Assembly (NCBI GenBank): GCA_949289855.1
Contig: CASEPS010000011.1
Coordinates: 1-44,883, forward strand
Source of the DNA: an uncultured Erysipelotrichaceae bacterium
Lineage (GTDB): Bacteria; Bacillota_I; Bacilli_A; Erysipelotrichales; Erysipelotrichaceae
Reading direction: 5' to 3'
DNA length: 44,883 nucleotides
The translations under genes were made by a program, and so were the position numbers. Of this stretch, positions 1 through 7,789 are shown piece after piece (position 1 is the stretch's first letter; the number at the start of each line of letters is the position of its first letter). Below the pieces are notes generated by a model, which made no database searches, was not told the DNA's origin, and was given only the letters and a program-made list of their open reading frames with translations.

Positions 1-12
1 ATATGTGAAATA

Positions 13-33
13 AGCAGAGCAATCTGCTTTTTC
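13..33 (+). terminator. Rho-independent terminator of a gene left of the window
   Basis: AGCAGA and TCTGCT pair around a GCAA loop and are followed by a T run on the plus strand. It would end a rightward gene lying before base 1. Confidence 0.7.
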
Positions 34-37
34 TAGA

Positions 38-66
38 CAAAAAAAGATTTCACAATGGAAATCTTT
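38..66 (-). terminator. Terminator of the sortase gene
   Basis: A perfect 9-bp stem (AAAGATTTC with GAAATCTTT) is followed by a T run read leftward. It touches the sortase stop codon. Confidence 0.75.
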
Positions 67-893
67 CATCCTACCGCAACCGGTGCATCTTCAGAAATAC
101 TTCTTCTGCCGGTTTCCACACCAATGACCAGTGTTCTGCGATTGCTGTCTGTTCTTTCACATGTCTGCAATGTCACAAAGTGATCTGCTGCAGTAACAGA
201 AACACCTGTACCATACAGTGACCTGTTTGCTATCAGGTCATAGAAACCATTCCAGGAAGCATCATCGAAGTTTCCATACTCATAGTGCACATTCTGGGTA
301 CGCGTATCATAGTCCGCTACAGCACATACCGTATAGTCCCTCACCTCATTTTCCAGATACAGATGGAAGGTCTTGTTGGCTTCATAGTTGGCCTGGTTTT
401 TGAGCTGTTCAAGTGGTGAGAACATCAATGAGGCATCGGAATAGATGTAATGACCATAAATGGTGATGTTTGTGCCATTGAGGTCCTGCTGGGCATCCTG
501 GAAGACAGTGCCGTTAACATCATATTGCTTATAGAAGTTACGGCGCAGATAGCTGTCATTAGTTTCTCCCTGCACAACTGTCACATTGAGAAGACCGCTG
601 TCAAACACAAGCCAGCCGATAAAGTCATCATTCTGTGCCAGTGTTTCATTAAACATCGTTTCATATTGTGTCTGTACTTCAGGTGCAGAAGATGTTTCCG
701 GAATGACCCTGAGACTTGTTTCGGTCTGTACTTTTTTGGCATTAGCATTATCGACGTAGATTTTGATAATCTGATAGCCGGAAAAGGCACAAATGCATAG
801 CAGCACGACAAGCAGTACATTATAAACAGCATTTTTCAGCTTTTTCTTCTTTTTCTTTTTCTGTTTGATTTCTTTGTTTTCCATATTTGTCAT
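66..893 (-). CDS. srtB: Class B sortase
   Basis: A membrane-anchored cysteine transpeptidase that would attach surface proteins or pilins to the cell wall. The N-terminus is very Lys-rich (about residues 5-20) and is followed by one hydrophobic helix (about 22-42), the usual signal-anchor layout. The catalytic His is in YGHY near residue 147. The catalytic Cys is in the TLQTC motif near 245, and an Arg follows in NRRTLVIG. The length of about 275 residues fits class B rather than class A. The start at 893 was chosen because AGGTGA lies about 9 bases upstream; a TTG at 902 sits directly against that site. No sorted substrate lies next to it, so its target is unknown. Confidence 0.9.
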   Translation of the reverse strand: MTNMENKEIKQKKKKKKKLKNAVYNVLLVVLLCICAFSGYQIIKIYVDNANAKKVQTETSLRVIPETSSAPEVQTQYETMFNETLAQNDDFIGWLVFDSGLLNVTVVQGETNDSYLRRNFYKQYDVNGTVFQDAQQDLNGTNITIYGHYIYSDASLMFSPLEQLKNQANYEANKTFHLYLENEVRDYTVCAVADYDTRTQNVHYEYGNFDDASWNGFYDLIANRSLYGTGVSVTAADHFVTLQTCERTDSNRRTLVIGVETGRRSISEDAPVAVG

Positions 894-931
894 AACGTTC
901 AATCACCTCAGAACAACAATGATCATATCAC

Positions 932-960
932 AAAAAAGAAAAGACGGATGATAATCCGCC
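932..960 (-). terminator. Terminator of yebC
   Basis: CGGAT and ATCCG pair around a 4-base loop, followed leftward by TCTTTTCTTTTTT. Confidence 0.7.
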
Positions 961-969
961 TTCACCTGT

Positions 970-1701
970 TTACTCAGCTACAACAGCGTTGGTGTAGATC
1001 TTGTTGACATCGTCAACATCATTGAGCATATCCATCAGTCTGTGGAAAGTTTCTACATCTTCCGGATTTGTAAGCTCAACATATTCATTCGGCAGCATTG
1101 TTACTTCACATCTGTCAAACTTTGCATCTTCGCCAAGGAACTTTTCCAGTGCTTCCTGTGCCTTGCCGAAATCAGAATAGGATGTCTTGACGGTCATTTC
1201 GCCTTCTTCCACACTGATATCCTGTACATCAACTTCCGCTTCCATAAGGACATCGAGCATTTTTTCGTCATCCTCATATGGGAATTCGAAAATACCCACT
1301 TCCTCATAGTTATAGGAAACGCCACCGGCATTGACAAGCTTTGCGCCGTGGCACTTGTTGAAACATGTCTTTACGTTTGTATAAGAACGATTTGTGTTGT
1401 CAGTCAGACAATCGATGATGAGTGTGCTGCCACCAGGTCCGAAGCCTTCATAGCGTGCCTCATCATAGTTCTCATCAGTACCACCCTTTGCCTTGTCAAT
1501 TGCTCTTTTGATGACATCAGCAGGTACCTGATTGGACTTTGCTTCAGCAATCTTTCTCTTCAGTGTGAGGTTCATATCCGGGTCAGGAACACCACTCTTG
1601 GCTGCAATATACAGCTCTTTACCAAACCTGGAATACAGTTTTGACTTCATTGCCGCGGTCTTTGCCATCGAAGCTGCGCGGACTTCATGTGCTCTTCCCA
1701 T
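970..1701 (-). CDS. yebC: YebC/PmpR family protein
   Basis: A cytoplasmic protein of the YebC/TACO1 family, described in the literature as a DNA-binding regulator and, in some members, as a translation factor for proline stretches. The N-terminus (GRAHEVRAASMAKTAAMKSK, about 2-21) is the family hallmark, although most members read GHSKW there. The GFGPGGSTLIIDCLTDN segment (about 106-122) and the 243-residue length match. CAGGAGG lies 7 bases before the ATG. It is monocistronic: its own sigma-A promoter is upstream and a terminator is downstream. Which of the two proposed roles applies cannot be told from sequence. Confidence 0.92.
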   Translation of the reverse strand: MGRAHEVRAASMAKTAAMKSKLYSRFGKELYIAAKSGVPDPDMNLTLKRKIAEAKSNQVPADVIKRAIDKAKGGTDENYDEARYEGFGPGGSTLIIDCLTDNTNRSYTNVKTCFNKCHGAKLVNAGGVSYNYEEVGIFEFPYEDDEKMLDVLMEAEVDVQDISVEEGEMTVKTSYSDFGKAQEALEKFLGEDAKFDRCEVTMLPNEYVELTNPEDVETFHRLMDMLNDVDDVNKIYTNAVVAE

Positions 1702-1730
1702 GTATATCTCCTCCTGTTTTTTACCGATGT

Positions 1731-1759
1731 ATTATAGCAAATACACCATTTCTTGTGAA
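1731..1759 (-). promoter_or_regulatory. Sigma-A promoter of yebC
   Basis: Read leftward, TTCACA (1754-1759) and TATAAT (1731-1736) are separated by exactly 17 bases. The -10 lies about 30 bases before the yebC start. Confidence 0.75.
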
Positions 1760-1858
1760 GAAAGAATTCCCGAACAGCAGGATTCACGTGTTGTTCAGAA
1801 AAACTACGTAACAATTTCAAATTCAACAACTATTCTCATCATGAAAAGAGGTGTAAAA

Positions 1859-2173
1859 ATGCGGTGTATCCAGTGTCTGTCTCTATTGCTCATCCTCCTT
1901 TCCGGCTGTTCTGCAAAACCGGAAGAAGAAATGGTATCCGATACAGTCTATGGAAAAGTCACAGCAATCGATGAACATGCATTTACGGTTGTACGCGATG
2001 ATAACAAAAAGGAAATCTTTGTTCCTTTTGACAGTGATGTGATGATACTGGATGGGAATGACTGCTCATCCCCTTCTGATATTCACATGAATGATGAGCT
2101 GATGTGCACGTATACAAACGGAGAACTGACCGTCATTGAAATCATACATCCAGAAACCCCACCTGCAGAATGA
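1859..2173 (+). CDS. Small predicted lipoprotein
   Basis: A 104-residue secreted protein of unknown function. It has a short signal peptide ending in a lipobox (LLSGC, Cys about residue 17), so it should be lipidated and held on the outer face of the membrane. The mature part is acidic and reads like a small beta-rich domain (YGKVTAIDEHAFTVV, then a repeat of short strands), similar in style to OB-like lipoproteins; that fold is inference. AGAGGTG lies just before the ATG at 1859. An in-frame ATG at 1841 is upstream of that site and is less likely. It is divergent from yebC and precedes the phosphatase gene by 67 bases. Confidence 0.75.
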   Translation: MRCIQCLSLLLILLSGCSAKPEEEMVSDTVYGKVTAIDEHAFTVVRDDNKKEIFVPFDSDVMILDGNDCSSPSDIHMNDELMCTYTNGELTVIEIIHPETPPAE

Positions 2174-2240
2174 AAGCGTTATCTTCCCCTCTGTCGTTTT
2201 TTGCGCTACAATATAAAAACAGAAAAGTGGGTTTGCAGAT

Positions 2241-3029
2241 ATGGCTATTTATGTAATGAGTGATTTACATGGTTGTAAAGAAGAGTTTGATCAGATGCTG
2301 GAACTGATTTCTTTCAGCGACTATGATGCTTTATGGATTGTCGGAGATGTCTGTGACCGCGGGAACTTTTCCATTCCCCTGTTGCAGGAAATCATGTCCC
2401 ATGAAAACATGCATCTGATTTTTGGCAACCATGATGTATGGCTGGCAAGATACTGCCAGGAACTGATCGATGCCAAAAAGGACAATTCCAACATCGATAT
2501 GACAAATGACCTGTTGTGCTGGCTGCACTACAATGGTGGTTATCGCACGGCAGACCAGTTTATGGACCTCACCTTTCCAGAATGCTATGACATCAAATTA
2601 TATCTGGAAGACAGAATGCTCTATAAATATCTGACCGTACATGGCAGAAAGTTCCTGCTTGTCCATGCCGGTCTTTCCGAACAATATATGCATCCGGACA
2701 CAAGGATGTCCGAGGTTCCCCCACAGATTCTTGTCTGGAGTCATGTGGACATCGAAACCAACCCCTTTGATGACTGCACGATGATTGTCGGTCATACGCC
2801 AACCTTTATGTATGCGCCAAACTATGATGGCAAGATCGTACACAGCCCTGGTGACAAGACAATTCATATCGATTGTGGATGCGCCTATGGCAGAACACTT
2901 GGCTGTCTTCGTCTGGATGATATGCAGGAATTCTATGTCAAAAGCACTTATCCTTATGTCAAGTTCTATTCAGATGAGTTCCTCAAAGAATGGAAACAGA
3001 TGGAAGAAATGGCAGACAAAGAACTCTGA
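2241..3029 (+). CDS. Metallophosphoesterase (PPP-type phosphatase)
   Basis: A cytoplasmic two-metal phosphatase of the calcineurin-like superfamily. The metal-binding motifs appear in order: DLHG (about 8-11), GDVCDRG (about 36-42), GNHD (about 63-66), then a His in LVHAGLSE (about 140) and another in VGHTPT (about 185). This layout matches PPP-type Ser/Thr phosphatases and related ApaH-like hydrolases; which substrate it uses is not shown by the sequence. The 262-residue length is normal. The ribosome site is weak. A strong terminator follows 3 bases after the stop, so the transcript probably ends here. Confidence 0.85.
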   Translation: MAIYVMSDLHGCKEEFDQMLELISFSDYDALWIVGDVCDRGNFSIPLLQEIMSHENMHLIFGNHDVWLARYCQELIDAKKDNSNIDMTNDLLCWLHYNGGYRTADQFMDLTFPECYDIKLYLEDRMLYKYLTVHGRKFLLVHAGLSEQYMHPDTRMSEVPPQILVWSHVDIETNPFDDCTMIVGHTPTFMYAPNYDGKIVHSPGDKTIHIDCGCAYGRTLGCLRLDDMQEFYVKSTYPYVKFYSDEFLKEWKQMEEMADKEL

Positions 3030-3032
3030 CAC

Positions 3033-3056
3033 ACACTCCCGATTGGGAGTGTTTTT
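3033..3056 (+). terminator. Terminator of the phosphoesterase gene
   Basis: A perfect 8-bp stem (ACACTCCC with GGGAGTGT) with a GATT loop and a T run. Confidence 0.85.
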
Positions 3057-3071
3057 CTTTGGCTCAGAAAT

Positions 3072-3104
3072 GAAAAAAGGAGTCACCACTTTGTGGCAAC
3101 TCCT
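3072..3104 (-). terminator. Terminator of the ptsI operon
   Basis: Read leftward, AGGAGT pairs with ACTCCT around an inner GCCAC/GTGG stem and is followed by TTTTTT. It faces the plus-strand terminator just before it. Confidence 0.8.
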
Positions 3105-3115
3105 GAAGACTGCAA

Positions 3116-4822
3116 TTATGCAATTGTCTTTTTGACAAGCTCAGTAACTTCTTCCATTGTGTCCATGCCAACTGCTTCCTCAGCAAGCTTCTTCATCTCT
3201 TCATAGTTGAGACCATTGATCATCTTGCGGGCACGCAGAATGGATGTAGCACTCATGGAGAATTCATCAAGTCCAAGACCTAAGAGTACCGGTGCAGCAA
3301 GTTCATCACCTGCCATTTCACCGCACATACCGCACCACTTGCCATTCTTGTGAGCACCATCAATTGTCATCTTGACAAGACGGAGAATGGAAGGATTGAG
3401 CGGCTGGTACAGATAAGATACCGGCTGGCTCATACGGTCAGCAGCCATGGAGTACTGGATGAGGTCATTTGTACCGATGGAGAAGAAGTCAGCATACTTG
3501 GAGAGCTGGTCAGCCAGTACTGCAGCTGCCGGAATTTCGATCATGCAGCCGACTTCAACATCGTCACCAACCTTGACACCTTCAGCAATGAGCTTTGCAC
3601 GTTCTTCATCATAAACACCCTTTGCTTCCTTGAATTCATTCACAGTCGCAATCATCGGGAACATGATGCAGAGATGTCCATAAGCAGATGCACGAAGAAG
3701 GGCTCTGAGCTGAACACGGAAGATATCCTTTCTCATGAGGCAGAAACGGATAGCACGAACACCAAGGAATGGGTTCATTTCTTCATCGAATGTGTAGTAG
3801 TTAAGCTTCTTGTCACCACCGATATCGAGTGTACGGATAACAACCGGCTTGCCATTCATGCCTTCAAGAACGGACTTATATGCAGCAAACTGTGTTTCTT
3901 CATCCGGGAAGTCGTTTTCGCTCTTCATATAGAGGAACTCTGTTCTGAAAAGACCAACACCTTCACCGCCGTTATTCAATACACCTTCAACATCTGCCGG
4001 AGAACCGATATTACCAACGAGCAATACCTTGTGTCCATCTGTAGAAACAGATGGCTGGTCCTTCAATGCCTTGAGTGCTTCCTTTTCCTTGGCGAATTCT
4101 TCAGCCTTCTTCTCATATTCAGCAACCTGTTCATCTGTTGGATTGAGAATGACTTCACCATTGATGGCATCGAGAATGACTCTGTCACCAGCATTTGCTG
4201 CTTCAAGAATACCTGTAACACCAACAACAGCTGGAATTTCAAGAGATCTTGCCATGATTGCACTGTGGCTTGTACGCCCACCGATTTCAGTAGCAAAACC
4301 CTTTGCATAATCCTTGTTCAGAGAGCCTGTATCAGATGGTGTGAGATCCTTTGCAACGATGATAACCGGTTCATCGAGAGTAGCGAGGTTAGGAATTTCC
4401 TTGCCTGTCAGATTGCAGAGAAGACGAAAAGAAACGTCCTTGATATCTGCAGCTCTTCCTCTCATGTACTCATCATCCATGGATTCGAACATGGAAACCA
4501 TCATCTTGGAAACACTGTCAGCAGCAAATTCTGCGTTGACCTTGTTATCCCTGATTTCATTTTCCATCATGGAACGGAATTCCGGATCGTTAGCCATTGT
4601 CAGATGTGCATCGAAAATTGCCAGTTCCTCTTCCTTGAGGCTCTTGGAAGCAACTTCCTTGATCTTTTCAATGTCAGCGACCGTCTTTGTGAAAGCCTCG
4701 TCGAGCTTCTTCAGTTCTGTATCAGGATCGGCATCCACTCTCTGGATGTCGAGCGCTGGCTGAACAAGCTTGTAGACTTTTGCAACAGCAATACCTTGTG
4801 AAGCAGCAATACCCTTAAGCAT
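3116..4822 (-). CDS. ptsI: PTS enzyme I (phosphoenolpyruvate-protein phosphotransferase)
   Basis: The cytoplasmic enzyme that takes phosphate from phosphoenolpyruvate and passes it to HPr, the first step of sugar uptake by the PTS. The N-terminal domain carries the phosphorylated His in GGRTSHSAIMARS (about 181-193). The C-terminal PEP-binding barrel shows GVGLFRTEFLYM, LDIGGDKK and the GTNDLIQYSMAADR segment, and the active-site Cys is in GKWCGMCGEMAGD near 500. The 568-residue length is standard. TAAGGAGG precedes the ATG. The start overlaps the acyl carrier protein gene by 8 bases, so the two are translationally coupled. HPr is not next to it, which is unusual, because ptsH normally precedes ptsI. 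Confidence 0.97.
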   Translation of the reverse strand: MLKGIAASQGIAVAKVYKLVQPALDIQRVDADPDTELKKLDEAFTKTVADIEKIKEVASKSLKEEELAIFDAHLTMANDPEFRSMMENEIRDNKVNAEFAADSVSKMMVSMFESMDDEYMRGRAADIKDVSFRLLCNLTGKEIPNLATLDEPVIIVAKDLTPSDTGSLNKDYAKGFATEIGGRTSHSAIMARSLEIPAVVGVTGILEAANAGDRVILDAINGEVILNPTDEQVAEYEKKAEEFAKEKEALKALKDQPSVSTDGHKVLLVGNIGSPADVEGVLNNGGEGVGLFRTEFLYMKSENDFPDEETQFAAYKSVLEGMNGKPVVIRTLDIGGDKKLNYYTFDEEMNPFLGVRAIRFCLMRKDIFRVQLRALLRASAYGHLCIMFPMIATVNEFKEAKGVYDEERAKLIAEGVKVGDDVEVGCMIEIPAAAVLADQLSKYADFFSIGTNDLIQYSMAADRMSQPVSYLYQPLNPSILRLVKMTIDGAHKNGKWCGMCGEMAGDELAAPVLLGLGLDEFSMSATSILRARKMINGLNYEEMKKLAEEAVGMDTMEEVTELVKKTIA

Positions 4823-5072
4823 TTGTTAATTCCTCCTTAGACCCTTCACTGATGATATCCAGTACATCTTTCATATTGCGGACACGGAACATATCCTCAT
4901 CAGCAATGACAATATCAAACTTCTCTTCCACCTTCAGCAGAAAGTCAACAATCTCATAAGAATCCATACCCAGTTCCTCAAAAGTTGTTGACGGGTTGAA
5001 AGCGGTCCCATTATCGATGCCACTGTCAATGATTTCCTGCAGATACGATAGCCAATTTACTGGACACTTCAT
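4815..5072 (-). CDS. acpP: Acyl carrier protein
   Basis: A small acidic protein that carries acyl chains on a phosphopantetheine arm. The modified Ser is in LGMDSYEIVDF (Ser38), and the four-helix pattern and 85-residue length fit the family. There is no clear ribosome site before this ATG. An overlapping 20-codon reading frame starts a little upstream (ATG after AGGGG), so the gene may be translated by coupling; that is inference. It sits between an unknown gene and ptsI and overlaps ptsI by 8 bases. There are no fatty-acid genes nearby, so it may be a second, specialised carrier rather than the main AcpP. Confidence 0.85.
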   Translation of the reverse strand: MKCPVNWLSYLQEIIDSGIDNGTAFNPSTTFEELGMDSYEIVDFLLKVEEKFDIVIADEDMFRVRNMKDVLDIISEGSKEELTNA

Positions 5073-5091
5073 GTAAGAATTCTAACATCGT

Positions 5092-5409
5092 TTACCCCTG
5101 AAGGCAATGGAGAAACTCATGTACTGCATCTCTTCTGACCCTGTAATATCGCGATTTGGAAAAGTAACCTACATACCACTTCGGGGCACTTTTCTTCAGA
5201 TAATCATTAATGATGATATGACGCGTGTCGCTGCAGCAATCCATGACCGTGCGATCAATGAGATAGACATAGTTGCGATCGCTGTCATAGGTCCTGCTGT
5301 TTTCTGCCTTTTCTCCAAGGCACTGGGAAATGTCCATTCTCCGGCGGCATCGACGATATGCCCTTCCAAGATACTGCATAACTGTTTCTTCCTCTTCATA
5401 CGTTTTCAT
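5092..5409 (-). CDS. Conserved hypothetical protein, very basic
   Basis: About 105 residues with an N-terminal EEEETVMQYLGRAYRRCRRR stretch, a run of Arg, and a C-terminal half rich in Tyr, Lys and Arg. It has no signal peptide or membrane helix. It reminds me of the uncharacterised MG284/MPN403-like family, but that is recollection and not a search result. The start at 5409 was chosen because GGAGG lies 7 bases upstream. In-frame ATG codons further upstream lack a ribosome site. It is the first gene of an operon with acpP and ptsI (19-base gap). Its basic charge suggests nucleic acid or ribosome contact, which is only inference. Confidence 0.65.
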   Translation of the reverse strand: MKTYEEEETVMQYLGRAYRRCRRRMDISQCLGEKAENSRTYDSDRNYVYLIDRTVMDCCSDTRHIIINDYLKKSAPKWYVGYFSKSRYYRVRRDAVHEFLHCLQG

Positions 5410-5544
5410 AGTTTTTTCCTCCATCACCCTTTTATATTGTGCATCATAGACATTACTCCCCATACTCAAACGAAAGTTCCAGAAATTCATACTAAAAATG
5501 ATATATTTTTGTGCACGTTCTCCATAGAACATGGCGCAATTGCA

Positions 5545-5576
5545 CAAAAAAAGAAGAACTGCAATTTCTGCAGTCC
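5545..5576 (-). terminator. Terminator of hpf
   Basis: ACTGCA and TGCAGT pair around a short loop and are followed leftward by TCTTCTTTTTTT. Confidence 0.75.
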
Positions 5577-5588
5577 TTCAGATGTGCA

Positions 5589-6119
5589 TCAGCTATCCAC
5601 TTCAATCAGGCCATAGCTGTTGTCCCGACGGCGGTAAACAACAGATATCTTTCCAGATTCCTCATCAGTATAGATGTAGAAGTCGTGGTTGGAAAGTTCC
5701 ATCTGCATGATTGCCTCATCGAGATCCAGTCTGTCAGCTGTAATAGACTTTGTCTTGACCGGGATTTCTTCCCTGGTTTCTTCTTCGATTTCCTCATTCA
5801 CAAAGGAAACAGCCAGATTTTCACGATGTCTTCTCGAAAGTCTTGTCTTCTGCTTGCGGATCTGTCCTTCCAGTTTGTCAATGGCAAGATCAACTGCTGC
5901 ATAGAAGTCATCATCAACTACTTCTGTACGCAAAAGACCAATCTTGGTAGGAATCGTGACCTCTACTTTCTGAGAGTTCGGATACACCCGGGCAACTACC
6001 CGCGCAATGGTATTTGGATCGATGATCAGATACTTGTCAAGAATGGTGAGCTTCTCTTCGATCTTTCCTTTCATTGCTTCCGTAACTGTAATATTTTTTC
6101 CAATGATTTCAAACCGCAT
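5589..6119 (-). CDS. hpf: Ribosome hibernation-promoting factor, long form
   Basis: It binds the small ribosomal subunit in stationary phase and pairs two 70S ribosomes into inactive 100S dimers. Residues 1-100 are the YfiA/RaiA-like domain (KNITVTEAMKGKIEEKL, then a basic helix with KLEGQIRKQKTRLSRR). A linker and a C-terminal dimerisation domain follow (about 120-176, with FYIYTDEESGKISVVYRR), which marks the long form. The ATG at 6119 follows CAGGAGGTG; frames reaching further upstream lack a site. It is monocistronic with its own terminator. Confidence 0.95.
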   Translation of the reverse strand: MRFEIIGKNITVTEAMKGKIEEKLTILDKYLIIDPNTIARVVARVYPNSQKVEVTIPTKIGLLRTEVVDDDFYAAVDLAIDKLEGQIRKQKTRLSRRHRENLAVSFVNEEIEEETREEIPVKTKSITADRLDLDEAIMQMELSNHDFYIYTDEESGKISVVYRRRDNSYGLIEVDS

Positions 6120-6203
6120 ATGTGACACCTCCTGTCTATATGTGCATTGCGGTATATTGCAGAATAATGATATGAATTTCACATGATCTTTCTTCCTGTC
6201 TCT

Positions 6204-6232
6204 ATTATAGCGCGATAAAGCAAAAAAGACCA
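6204..6232 (-). promoter_or_regulatory. Probable hpf promoter
   Basis: Read leftward, TATAAT (6204-6209) is clear. The -35 region is poor (TGGTCT at 17 bases) and overlaps the T run of the preceding terminator. Confidence 0.5.
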
Positions 6233-6248
6233 CCGGTATCACCCGGTG
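6222..6248 (-). terminator. Terminator of the DUF2779-like gene
   Basis: CACCGG pairs with CCGGTG around a 6-base loop, with TTTTTT after it in the leftward direction. It overlaps the stop codon. Confidence 0.7.
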
Positions 6249-7720
6249 ATCAGCTTTTTCAACCAATTGTAGACAACAAGCATCGCATATGTATCCATAC
6301 TGCAATACTTCTTCAGATTCTCAATAATCTCTTCCCTGTCTTCCTGTTCATTGTTATCCAGGTGCCGCCATTCAAAGACCGCTTCCATGCCCTGGTGGAT
6401 GGCAAGATCGTTATAGCTTTCATCATCCATCATCGCCATAATCTTCTTGAGTGACCACTGTCCTGCCATGCGCACATCATAGACAATGCCGCTGACAAAG
6501 ACGAGTTCGAGATCTTCCATGCGAGCATTGATGGCATCCAGTTTTTCTTTGTATTCCGGAAACTGTTTTGCCAGTTCTTCAATGCGCACCTTTTCAGCCG
6601 TAAAGGCATTATAGGCAACGACACTGCCCGTTTCTGGAATATGCTGAATCAACGATTCAGCCAGTTCCTTTCTGTCATCATGCACAGAAAGAAAGACTGA
6701 ATGCTCTACCCTTCCATCTTCATGCAGGATATGCAATGAATACTCAAATGGCATGACATCATAGGGCTTCATGCCATCATATGGCGGTATGGCGAACCTT
6801 TCCCACTCAAAGTCAAGAAACGATATCGGAAAGGTTATCCGGGAAAGCCAGGAAGAAAGCGCTGCTTTATCCACAAAGAGACCGCCATTCATATCAGCCA
6901 TGATTTCCGCAAACTGCTGGCGGTTTCCTTCCAGTCTTTCAACATCCGCATCTTTGAGGAAACGTACACCTTCTCTTGCCATATTGTACTTTTCCCGGGA
7001 TGAATTCAATGTCAGGATGGAATTATCCGGTATCTCTTCATTTTCTTCAAAGCAATCCTGATAATACCGGCACTTCATACGGCCTGTACACTTCTGTGTC
7101 CGCTTTGGCAAAGGCATCGGCTTGTCTTCACACTCTGCCATCTCTTTCAACAGGGGACGGATATCGCGCTTCTTCTGGTAAATCATTTCCTTTAGAGGAA
7201 TGGTCGGATTGTTTGACATGTTATACAATGCATCGCTGATCACAAACAACTGATCCACATCCAGTTCTCCCTGCCGCTCGTAATTGGCATTGAGGTGAAT
7301 AATGCGTATATCATTCAGCTTTATGCCACAGCCTTCCAGCACAAATACCATGTCACAATAAAACTGGATGTCATCCGCATGTGGATAAAGACCAACAAAC
7401 AGAAAGTAGAGGTCCCATCCATCCTTTACCTTGTGCAGAAATGGCACTTTGATTCGCAATAAATCATATTGAAACCTTGCTTTGACAAGCCAGTCATACT
7501 GCTGAAGCGCATCCATTGCAAGACGGGGAGCATCGCCTCGTTGTCCCTTGAAACAGTCTTTGATGCCGAGTTTCTTTGCGGCAAGTTCCGTCACTTCTTC
7601 ATCAAGGCGCACAAAAGGCCGGAACTTCTCCGGTTCATTCTCTTTATCCAACCGGTACAGCCTTGCACACCGGTTATATTTTTTACAATCTGATATATGA
7701 AATACGTTATCCATGTTCAT
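6239..7720 (-). CDS. DUF2779-like protein with an exonuclease-type domain
   Basis: About 493 residues. The N-terminal half resembles proteins that pair a PD-(D/E)XK-like region with Cys residues (HISDCKKYNRCARLY at about 9-23; CTGRMKCRYYQDCF near 215). The C-terminal half is a DEDD-type 3'-5' exonuclease fold: FLDFEWE (about 295), VAYNAFTAEKVRIEEL (about 365) and YCSMDTYAML (about 475) hold the acidic positions. This matches my knowledge of DUF2779; the substrate is unknown. The start is uncertain. TATAAT lies only 10-16 bases before the ATG at 7720, and no ribosome site is visible, so the mRNA may be leaderless. Confidence 0.75.
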   Translation of the reverse strand: MNMDNVFHISDCKKYNRCARLYRLDKENEPEKFRPFVRLDEEVTELAAKKLGIKDCFKGQRGDAPRLAMDALQQYDWLVKARFQYDLLRIKVPFLHKVKDGWDLYFLFVGLYPHADDIQFYCDMVFVLEGCGIKLNDIRIIHLNANYERQGELDVDQLFVISDALYNMSNNPTIPLKEMIYQKKRDIRPLLKEMAECEDKPMPLPKRTQKCTGRMKCRYYQDCFEENEEIPDNSILTLNSSREKYNMAREGVRFLKDADVERLEGNRQQFAEIMADMNGGLFVDKAALSSWLSRITFPISFLDFEWERFAIPPYDGMKPYDVMPFEYSLHILHEDGRVEHSVFLSVHDDRKELAESLIQHIPETGSVVAYNAFTAEKVRIEELAKQFPEYKEKLDAINARMEDLELVFVSGIVYDVRMAGQWSLKKIMAMMDDESYNDLAIHQGMEAVFEWRHLDNNEQEDREEIIENLKKYCSMDTYAMLVVYNWLKKLITG

Positions 7721-7730
7721 CACGCAGAAC

Positions 7731-7736
7731 ATTATA
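7731..7736 (-). promoter_or_regulatory. -10 box of the DUF2779-like gene
   Basis: Perfect TATAAT read leftward. Initiation about 7 bases on would begin at or next to the ATG codons at 7720 and 7714. The -35 (TTTTGT at 17 bases) is weak. Confidence 0.55.
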
Positions 7737-7755
7737 GCATAAAGCTAAGGAACAC

Positions 7756-7778
7756 AAAAAAACCAGCCCGAAGGCTGG
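7756..7778 (-). terminator. Terminator of the rimO-ROK kinase operon
   Basis: CCAGCC and GGCTGG pair around TTCG, followed leftward by seven T residues. Confidence 0.85.
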
Positions 7779-7789
7779 CTGCAGATGGA

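Noticed and set aside
3350-4801. A 483-codon open frame on the plus strand opposite ptsI
   Set aside because: Its product is rich in Cys, His and Phe like a frame shadow, and the minus strand encodes an unmistakable enzyme I.
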